A stretch of DNA of 5,474 bases from Planctomycetaceae bacterium. GTDB lineage: Bacteria > Planctomycetota > Planctomycetia > Pirellulales > UBA1268. Position 1 is the stretch's first letter, and every line of letters begins with the position of its first letter. The stretch is taken from NCBI GenBank assembly GCA_030616935.1, contig JAUWWJ010000134.1, positions 1 through 5,474 of the forward strand, in the 5' to 3' direction. A program made the translations under genes and the position numbers. Below the pieces are notes generated by a model. That model made no database searches, had not been told where the DNA came from, and was given only the letters and a program-made list of their open reading frames with translations. Positions 1 to 4,609 of the stretch are shown here, piece after piece.

Positions 1-153
1 ATCGGGCATAAGCTGGAGGGGCACGACGGTGGCATTTGGACCACATTTGGTGGTAGCCGGATAGTTGCCGTCAGCGATGAGGATGAGTGAGTGATGGCCA
101 CCGCTTGCGAGAATCCTCAGGATTTCAGGGTGGAGAAGTGGGGTTTTCAGCAT
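1..153 (-). CDS. RbsD/FucU-type sugar mutarotase, N-terminal part only
   Basis: Only the first 51 codons are present; the gene continues past the left edge, and family members are usually about 130-150 residues. Translation begins MLKTPLLHPEILRILASGGH and continues through ILIADGNYP. This matches the family's opening layout: an MLK start, an ILxxLxxxGH helix, then the ILIADxxxP strand. His20 in GGHH falls where RbsD has its catalytic histidine; the following TD of RbsD is HS here. Known members are cytoplasmic and speed anomer or ring-form conversion: FucU acts on L-fucose, RbsD on D-ribose. Substrate cannot be told from this fragment. It starts 28 bases after the upstream epimerase gene on the same strand, so it is probably the third gene of the operon. 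The ATG follows no recognisable ribosome binding site, but the family match starts right at this Met. Family call is good; specificity is unknown. Confidence 0.82.
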   Translation of the reverse strand, partial: MLKTPLLHPEILRILASGGHHSLILIADGNYPATTKCGPNATVVPLQLMPD

Positions 154-181
154 AGGACTGGTCAGTGTTTAGAAAGAGGGG

Positions 182-1015
182 CTATGAAGATGTGAAGGCC
201 TCAATTGACAAAATGGTTTGGCTGGCTGCCTCGGCTGCAGAAGGCAGTGGAAAGACTTCTGCGGCTAGATAGTTGTCATACCCAACCGCGTTGAGTGCAC
301 GATATAGTGCGGTTGAATCGGTGTGGCCGAGGCCCATTGCCCTCCTGTTTGAGTCGGCCCAGTGCACATGACCGATGAGGTCTGAACCGAGGCGACCGAG
401 ACGGGTAATCGTCTCTGGTATATTCTGCTCTTCGATATTCATATGAAAGAGATCGCAGAGGAGCCGCACTCCCTTGCCCACAAGAGAATGCTCGATGAGG
501 AAGTTTGCTGCGTCTTCCTGAGTGTTCAGGAGATTGGTTTCGTAGCGATTGAGCGCTTCGTAGAGAAGTACCTGACCGTGTTGCTGCGCATGTTCGCCGA
601 GTGTGCCAAGGGCCTCCGCCAGCAACCCCAATGATTCCGAGCGGTGGGTGATGTCGCTGGCTTGGCCCTGCATTGATCCGATGATGGCTGGAGCATTGAA
701 TTCTGCTGCAGTTTCAATAATTTCTGCAACAAATTGTATAGCCTCTCGCCGCCTAGCTGGGTCTGTATCTGTGAGCGAGAGCCGTTGCTTCAGCCAACCA
801 GCGCCGGTTCCGACGGCAGCAAGGTCGAGAGAGGTCTGTTCAAGAAGCGTATGGAGTTCTTGTTTTGGAAATTCACTTGCGCTTGATGGAAAAATTTCAA
901 CGGCGTCAAAGCCAGCATCTGCAGCATGTTGACATCCGCTTGGGAGTCCATCATGGAATACAAACGGTCCACGTGCTGCTTCAGGTACCAGACAAATTGT
1001 GATAGCCGATTTCAT
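182..1015 (-). CDS. TIM-barrel sugar epimerase/isomerase (ketose 3-epimerase / hydroxypyruvate isomerase superfamily)
   Basis: A complete 277-residue protein, normal for the xylose-isomerase-like TIM-barrel family. The full active-site pattern of D-tagatose/D-psicose 3-epimerases is visible. Glu153 and Glu159 sit in YEALNRYE, Asp188 and His191 in CDLFHMNIEE, His218 and Arg224 in HVHWADSNR, and Glu253 in AAEVF. Their spacing follows the E152/E158/D185/H188/H211/R217/E246 set I recall for tagatose 3-epimerase: four metal ligands, two acid/base glutamates and substrate-binding residues. The NRYETNLLNT and HVHWADSNR...GHTD blocks also recall Thermotoga IolO, which makes D-tagaturonate from 5-keto-L-gluconate. 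That would fit the neighbouring UxaE-type gene, but the link is inference. It lies 39 bases downstream of uxaE and 28 bases upstream of the mutarotase gene. Stop is TAG. The start has no clear Shine-Dalgarno, only a purine-rich AGAAAG 9-14 bases upstream. Automatic pipelines may call it hydroxypyruvate isomerase; the residues favour a ketose or keto-acid epimerase. Confidence 0.85.
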   Translation of the reverse strand: MKSAITICLVPEAARGPFVFHDGLPSGCQHAADAGFDAVEIFPSSASEFPKQELHTLLEQTSLDLAAVGTGAGWLKQRLSLTDTDPARRREAIQFVAEIIETAAEFNAPAIIGSMQGQASDITHRSESLGLLAEALGTLGEHAQQHGQVLLYEALNRYETNLLNTQEDAANFLIEHSLVGKGVRLLCDLFHMNIEEQNIPETITRLGRLGSDLIGHVHWADSNRRAMGLGHTDSTALYRALNAVGYDNYLAAEVFPLPSAAEAASQTILSIEAFTSS

Positions 1016-1054
1016 GCAGGGCTTTCTATAAGAAACATTAATGGAGCAGCATAT

Positions 1055-2302
1055 TTATTGGGCAAAGAGTGGAAGGAGATGTCGCTCGTACAGATTCGTG
1101 GTTACCTGGTCTGCCACAATCGCCCGATGTTCTTTGAGCAAATCGGTATATCGAGCGCCTTCTCCCGCTGCGACCTTGAACGCAATATGAAGAAGCTGGC
1201 GGACATGAGGATTAAACCGCTTGTCGTTTTGGATGTGTCGAATAGTTGCGGCCGTATCGGGGCCTGAAAGCGTATCAAAGTCTTCGACAGAAAGCAGGTT
1301 GTTTGGATCAATATCAATGACCGTTGCATACGGACCACAAAGTTCGTCACGATGCTCAATCGCATATCGATAGACGTCACGTACCAGTTGAAGCCCATCT
1401 CCTCCAGCTTCCGCGAGTCCGATTAATTCTTCAAGCCACGTGGTACCGGCTGTTTTGAGATGAACGCCTGCTCCAGTTGCCTTGAGGACCCGACGGATGA
1501 TGGGATAGAGTGAGAATTTATCACTGCCAGAATGAACAGAAAGCTTAAGCGTGTCGGGCAGGCCGTATTGCTGGACTGCGAAACTACATACGGCAATGTC
1601 ATCAGAAAACTCTTGCTCGAATTGTGCAAGGTCGCCAACGTAGTCGACGCCTTTATTAAATCGCCCAGTGAACTTTGGGGCGACGGTTTGTACCGGTATT
1701 TTCTCATCAGCGAGCAGGGCTAATATTACAAGTAATTCTGGAGGTGTTTGTGGCTCGTCCGTCTCGTCCATGCTGACTTCGATGACAACGTCGTCACCTC
1801 GTTTCTCAGCAATATGGTTGTAGATCGTCGCCGCGTCCCTGCAGGCTTTGTGGTACTTGCGGACAATACTCGCGGTTCCTTCTTCTGAAAGACGTATAAC
1901 CTTGGTAATGCCAGGGATGGAAACCGGCTTACATAGTTCTGGGTGAGCGGCGATAAACGTTCGAATGTCGGACTCATCCGCAGGCTGTCCGATTGAATCA
2001 GCCACATCAATAGTAAAAAAGTCACTGGATTCGAGGTAGCCATCTACCGTGTCGAGACGGATGTGATCAGCATCAACATACCATGGCCCGTCCCAGCTAG
2101 ACTCAACAATAGCTGAGGCTGCAGCCGCACGCACGTCTTCGGGATGGCTGCCAATGAATCCGTGCTCTCGGTGAGATTTATTCCAGACCGGCGCTACCTG
2201 TATGCCGGCCTGTGCTAGTTTTTGGAAGGCTGAGAGTTGTGCTGTGGCTTCATGACCAAAACGGTCGCCGACACCAAATGAGAAACGTGGCAGTGTTCGC
2301 AT
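1055..2302 (-). CDS. uxaE: Tagaturonate epimerase family protein (UxaE-like)
   Basis: A complete 415-residue protein that I recognise as UxaE family. In Thermotoga, UxaE interconverts D-tagaturonate and D-fructuronate, joining the galacturonate and glucuronate branches. Related enzymes are metal-dependent and some act as tagatose/fructose 4-epimerases. Conserved-looking blocks in order are SFGVGDRFG (8-16), WNKSHREHGFIGSHP (40-54), WYVDADHIRLDTVD (74-87), VSMDETDEP (176-184), APKFTGRFNKGVDYVGDL (208-225), KLSVHSGSDKFSLYP (253-267) and HLKTAGTTWLEE (281-292). Asp79, His80, Glu180, His257 and His281 are candidate metal or catalytic residues; I cannot confirm which bind metal. No signal peptide or membrane segment is seen, so it is cytoplasmic. 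It is the first gene of the minus-strand operon, divergent from the AraC-type regulator across 112 bases. Stop is TAA. The ATG follows CAACAGACTATT with no Shine-Dalgarno; it is chosen because MRTLPRFSFGVGDRFG fits the family start. Exact substrate in this organism is open. Confidence 0.85.
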   Translation of the reverse strand: MRTLPRFSFGVGDRFGHEATAQLSAFQKLAQAGIQVAPVWNKSHREHGFIGSHPEDVRAAAASAIVESSWDGPWYVDADHIRLDTVDGYLESSDFFTIDVADSIGQPADESDIRTFIAAHPELCKPVSIPGITKVIRLSEEGTASIVRKYHKACRDAATIYNHIAEKRGDDVVIEVSMDETDEPQTPPELLVILALLADEKIPVQTVAPKFTGRFNKGVDYVGDLAQFEQEFSDDIAVCSFAVQQYGLPDTLKLSVHSGSDKFSLYPIIRRVLKATGAGVHLKTAGTTWLEELIGLAEAGGDGLQLVRDVYRYAIEHRDELCGPYATVIDIDPNNLLSVEDFDTLSGPDTAATIRHIQNDKRFNPHVRQLLHIAFKVAAGEGARYTDLLKEHRAIVADQVTTNLYERHLLPLFAQ

Positions 2303-2414
2303 AATAGTCTGTTGGGTAGAGGGTTGGGGGGTGGATAAGCGGAAGATAGTTTAAAGCCTCGGCAAATAGCGGAGGATAGTGATTCTTGACTAAAGGATAG
2401 CTATTCTTGACCTC
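2303..2414. promoter_or_regulatory. Divergent promoter region between uxaE-like operon and AraC-type regulator
   Basis: This 112-base gap separates two divergent start codons and must hold both promoters. On the plus strand TATTCT at 2402-2407 could be a -10 box for the regulator, with transcription starting at or near its ATG (a leaderless message); no good -35 accompanies it. On the minus strand TATCTT (2348-2343) and TTGCCG (2365-2360) resemble -10 and -35 elements for the sugar operon, but are too close together (11 bases) to form one promoter, so neither is certain. Poor consensus boxes are common at activator-dependent promoters. The 18-base direct repeat at 2373-2411 lies on the far side of these boxes from uxaE, where an AraC-type activator would normally bind. 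ATAG occurs five times (2304, 2346, 2366, 2376, 2397). Confidence 0.6.
2373..2411. promoter_or_regulatory. Tandem direct repeat, probable AraC-family operator
   Basis: Two 18-base direct repeats, AGGATAGTGATTCTTGAC (2373-2390) and AGGATAGCTATTCTTGAC (2394-2411), match at 16 of 18 positions. They repeat every 21 bases, almost exactly two turns of B-DNA, so both copies face the same side of the helix. AraC/XylS dimers usually bind direct half-sites of this length and spacing. The second copy ends three bases before the regulator's ATG, so occupancy there would block its own transcription or translation start; the first copy lies toward the uxaE promoter. The two differing bases (TG or CT) turn the second copy's centre into the palindrome ATAGCTAT. 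That the adjacent regulator is the ligand is inferred from position. Confidence 0.7.
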
Positions 2415-3350
2415 ATGAAAAAGACACATTCACCGCGAACGAGCAGAAAGAAACTTCCTTTCTTCGTATCACGGCAGGTCGGCGCATCACAGCGGTACTT
2501 TCTTGACTTGCTACCGGATCGGTCACAATCACTTGCAGTGGCCTGCGGAGGATATGAACATGTGCGTAAGGATTATGTCATTAGTCGAAAAGACTTTCCT
2601 TATTTTTGCCTTGAATTTGTGTGTGCAGGAAAAGGGAAAGTCTGGTTTGGAGAAGCTGCAGCAGCCGGGCAGGCGAACGAAGCGTTACCAATACATGCCG
2701 GAACCCTTTTTGCGTACGGGCCGGGAATGCCGCATCGTATAGAGACCGATACTAAGCAATTACTTCGAAAACACTACGTCGACTTTGTTGGAAGACAGGC
2801 GGGGGCAAGGTTGCGGAGAATGGGCCTTACTGCTGGGTCAGTGATGAGGGTGAGTCATCCGGATGAAGTTCGTGAAATTTTTGATTTAATGTTGCGGTGT
2901 GGATCACCGCCCTCTGCTCATAGCGAGACACTGTGCACCCAGTTGTTGGGAGTGCTTCTTGCGAAAGTCAAGCAGCGGATCATGCCGGAGGAGGCAGTCG
3001 ATGACCGAGCATTCAGAAGTTATGAGCAATTCCGACGGATTCTGGTCGATCGGTGTGTTGAATGGCAGTCAGTAGAGGCGGCATGTGCAGTGGCTAAAAT
3101 TTCCCCCGAATATGCCTGTCGTCTTTTCGTGCGTTTTGGTGAGGACAGCCCATATCAGCTTTTGACTCGCCAACGAATGAGCCTTGCGGCAGATTGGCTG
3201 GCACATGAGCAGGTGTTGGTACGAGAGGCGGCACGTCGTCTTGGGTATCCTGATCAATACCAGTTTTCACGAGCCTTTAAACGGGTGTTCGGTATTGCAC
3301 CTGCAGAATTTCGCCGAGGTCACCGGATTGCAGCGCATCCATCAGGGTAG
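2415..3350 (+). CDS. AraC/XylS-family transcriptional regulator
   Basis: A complete 311-residue protein with the usual two-part AraC layout. Residues about 40-125 form a cupin-like sensing domain, including FPYFCLEFVCAGKGKVWF, HAGTLFAYGPGMPHRIE and KHYVDF; the PGxPH stretch is typical of the sugar-binding pocket region. Residues about 200-302 form the double helix-turn-helix domain. The first HTH lies in SVEAACAVAKISPEYACRLF (219-238). The second covers REAARRLGYPDQYQFSRAFK (270-289) and VFGIAPAEFRR, the classic AraC signature. Divergent placement next to a sugar-epimerase operon argues for a local regulator responding to that sugar or an intermediate, probably as activator. The direct repeats ending just before its start suggest autoregulation. 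No Shine-Dalgarno precedes the ATG (CTATTCTTGACCTC), and the message may be leaderless. The basic lysine/arginine-rich first 13 residues are not part of the cupin, so a later start is possible, but none stands out. It converges on the peptidase gene with 13 bases between stops. The effector is unknown. Confidence 0.92.
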   Translation: MKKTHSPRTSRKKLPFFVSRQVGASQRYFLDLLPDRSQSLAVACGGYEHVRKDYVISRKDFPYFCLEFVCAGKGKVWFGEAAAAGQANEALPIHAGTLFAYGPGMPHRIETDTKQLLRKHYVDFVGRQAGARLRRMGLTAGSVMRVSHPDEVREIFDLMLRCGSPPSAHSETLCTQLLGVLLAKVKQRIMPEEAVDDRAFRSYEQFRRILVDRCVEWQSVEAACAVAKISPEYACRLFVRFGEDSPYQLLTRQRMSLAADWLAHEQVLVREAARRLGYPDQYQFSRAFKRVFGIAPAEFRRGHRIAAHPSG

Positions 3351-3363
3351 TTTGGATGTTTTT
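3336..3363 (+). terminator. Weak terminator-like hairpin after the AraC-type gene
   Basis: CATCC (3336-3340) pairs with GGATG (3354-3358) across a 13-base loop that includes the regulator's TAG stop, followed directly by five T residues (3359-3363). It lies at the convergent junction with the peptidase gene, where a terminator is expected. The stem is short and the loop large, so it is only a possible intrinsic terminator. Confidence 0.22.
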
Positions 3364-4545
3364 CTACTCTGCCAACGCTTCCCGAAGGTAGCTCGACGGC
3401 TCAAAATTTTCGATGACGACCTCAGTCGTTGTGCCCCGGATCATGCGAGCCTGCGTAACACGAATTTCTGGAGTCTTTGATGGTGAGAAGAGAATGTCAT
3501 CGTGTGTCGCGTGAAGTTTTTCAGCAAATAGGTCTGGGGTGAGATGGCCACCGAGATGATCGCTGCGTCCGGTGGCGACGTGCAGTGTTCCAAGCACTTT
3601 TTCATCCTGAATGTCACGACCTGAAACAGGGAGATCTTGCGTCCCAAAACCGAGTTCACCAATTTCTCCTGTGACGGGGTCAGCTTTCAATTTTGAATTA
3701 AAAGCATCAATGACAGACTGATCGCCCGCTACGAATGTCGCCGTGTGAATACGGCCTTTCTCAACGTGCATGACTGCGGTAGTGCCATCGTCAAACTTCA
3801 TCGGAAAGTTCCCCGTCGCGCCGGTGGGCACGAAATAGACTTCACCAGCAGGGAGGTTCGCAATGTCTGGATCTTTTCCGAGGCAGAATCCGTGGCTTTT
3901 TTGAGCTTCTTGTCCGTCGCACTCGATCCTGAGTTGGTATTGCGATTTATTCATCTCAAAATCGATCTCAAATGAATCAGCTTTTGTGAGAGCGAGCCGG
4001 AGTTTCTCCGCTTCTACGCTCACTTCCCGATAGTCCACCGCGAGCCCAGTCGCAAGAATAATATCGTTGAGCCCATGGAGGGTTGCGCCGCGGAACCCGA
4101 ATTCTTTTGCAAAGGCCGTCAGTGGAGCGGTGGCCGAAAAAGTAGAGATGCACAAGATCAGGTCATATTTCGTGTAGACCGAATTTTTTAGAGAAATTGT
4201 CTTCCCTGTGCTATCAACTGCCTCATCGGGGAGGTCTAGATTGCTGCCGCCTGTTTCATGATAGGCAAACATCTCGCCGCCTGAGACACCGAGTTTGTCT
4301 GCGGTACCACTCTGGAGGCCCTGATAAAAAACCGAGTAGGCTTTGTGCTGAATGGTCAGTTCCGGATTTGAGAGGAAAGCAAAATCCTTCATCTGGCTGG
4401 TATCCGCTAGATCAATCAAGATCGCAACGCGACAACCTTGTATTGGGTCAAATACTGTCTCAAGCAGCTTTGCCAAGTCGAAGTTAGGAAAGTCTTCAAT
4501 TGCACGGCGTGCAATTGGGGTCGGTTTGATTGTTGCAGTGCTCAT
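3364..4545 (-). CDS. M29-like metallo-aminopeptidase (aminopeptidase T/AmpS superfamily), divergent
   Basis: A complete 393-residue protein, close to the roughly 400 residues of M29 peptidases, which are dinuclear-metal exopeptidases acting in the cytoplasm. The C-terminal half carries the family metal-site pattern in order: Glu235 in LPAGEVYFVP, Glu297 in GELGFG, His322 in KVLGTLHVATG, and His348/Asp350 in HATHDDILFSP. These correspond by order and spacing to E250, E316, H345, H376 and D378, which I recall for Thermus aminopeptidase T. The tyrosine expected seven residues after the first histidine is replaced: Asp329 and His330 occupy that area (SDHLGGH). The N-terminal half (about 25-165) is much less conserved, with alternating hydrophobic strands such as CRVAILIDL and YDLILCISTF. 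No signal peptide is seen. The gene is convergent to the AraC-type gene and divergent from hrpB, hence a single-gene unit. The ATG is chosen because an extended -10 box lies 6 bases upstream; an ATG four bases earlier is out of frame. Substrate unknown; peptidase activity is inferred. Confidence 0.75.
   Translation of the reverse strand: MSTATIKPTPIARRAIEDFPNFDLAKLLETVFDPIQGCRVAILIDLADTSQMKDFAFLSNPELTIQHKAYSVFYQGLQSGTADKLGVSGGEMFAYHETGGSNLDLPDEAVDSTGKTISLKNSVYTKYDLILCISTFSATAPLTAFAKEFGFRGATLHGLNDIILATGLAVDYREVSVEAEKLRLALTKADSFEIDFEMNKSQYQLRIECDGQEAQKSHGFCLGKDPDIANLPAGEVYFVPTGATGNFPMKFDDGTTAVMHVEKGRIHTATFVAGDQSVIDAFNSKLKADPVTGEIGELGFGTQDLPVSGRDIQDEKVLGTLHVATGRSDHLGGHLTPDLFAEKLHATHDDILFSPSKTPEIRVTQARMIRGTTTEVVIENFEPSSYLREALAE
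4497..4517. repeat. Perfect 9-base-arm inverted repeat inside the 5' end of the M29-like gene
   Basis: CAATTGCAC (4497-4505) and GTGCAATTG (4509-4517) are perfect reverse complements around a GGC centre. The element lies 28-48 bases inside the peptidase coding region and covers codons 10-16, where the encoded peptide is itself palindromic, IARRAI. It could serve as a repressor operator just downstream of the start or as a hairpin near the mRNA 5' end. It could also be a chance result of the palindromic residue string. Confidence 0.4.
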
Positions 4546-4551
4546 ACATTA

Positions 4552-4560
4552 GTTATAGCA
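4552..4560 (-). promoter_or_regulatory. Extended -10 promoter element of the M29-like gene
   Basis: On the minus strand TGCTATAAC contains the TGn extension plus TATAAC, five of six matches to TATAAT. The hexamer ends at 4552, six bases before the ATG at 4545. Transcription would therefore start at or within a base or two of the start codon, giving a leaderless message; this agrees with the absence of a Shine-Dalgarno. No good -35 is present (GCGGAC at the 17-base spacing), which extended -10 promoters can tolerate. Confidence 0.5.
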
Positions 4561-4609
4561 AACTCGTCGCCGCCGTCCGCACTTTCGAATTCATACATTT
4601 TTCGACACC

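Noticed and set aside
398..415. Inverted repeat GAGACG-ggtaat-CGTCTC inside the TIM-barrel gene
   Set aside because: A six-base stem within a coding region, with no T-tract and no position that would suggest regulation.
603..932. 109-codon plus-strand open frame opposite the TIM-barrel gene
   Set aside because: The serine- and alanine-rich translation without a motif is what an antisense shadow looks like.
1023..1035. Inverted repeat TTTCT-ATA-AGAAA in the gap before the TIM-barrel gene
   Set aside because: Five A/T-rich base pairs make too weak a stem for a terminator or processing hairpin, and such a repeat is common by chance.
926..1267. 113-codon plus-strand open frame spanning the junction of the two epimerase genes
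   Set aside because: It is antisense to two well-supported genes and the 39-base gap between them, and its translation resembles no family.
2386..2412. Two TTGAC stretches (2386, 2407) as -35 boxes for the regulator
   Set aside because: At 16-18 base spacing the first leads to GACCTC-like sequence and the second into the coding region with no -10 box; both are better explained as the ends of the direct repeats.
3184..3480. 98-codon plus-strand open frame bridging the end of the AraC-type gene and the end of the peptidase gene
   Set aside because: It overlaps the second helix-turn-helix of the regulator in another frame and continues antisense to the peptidase; no motif is seen.
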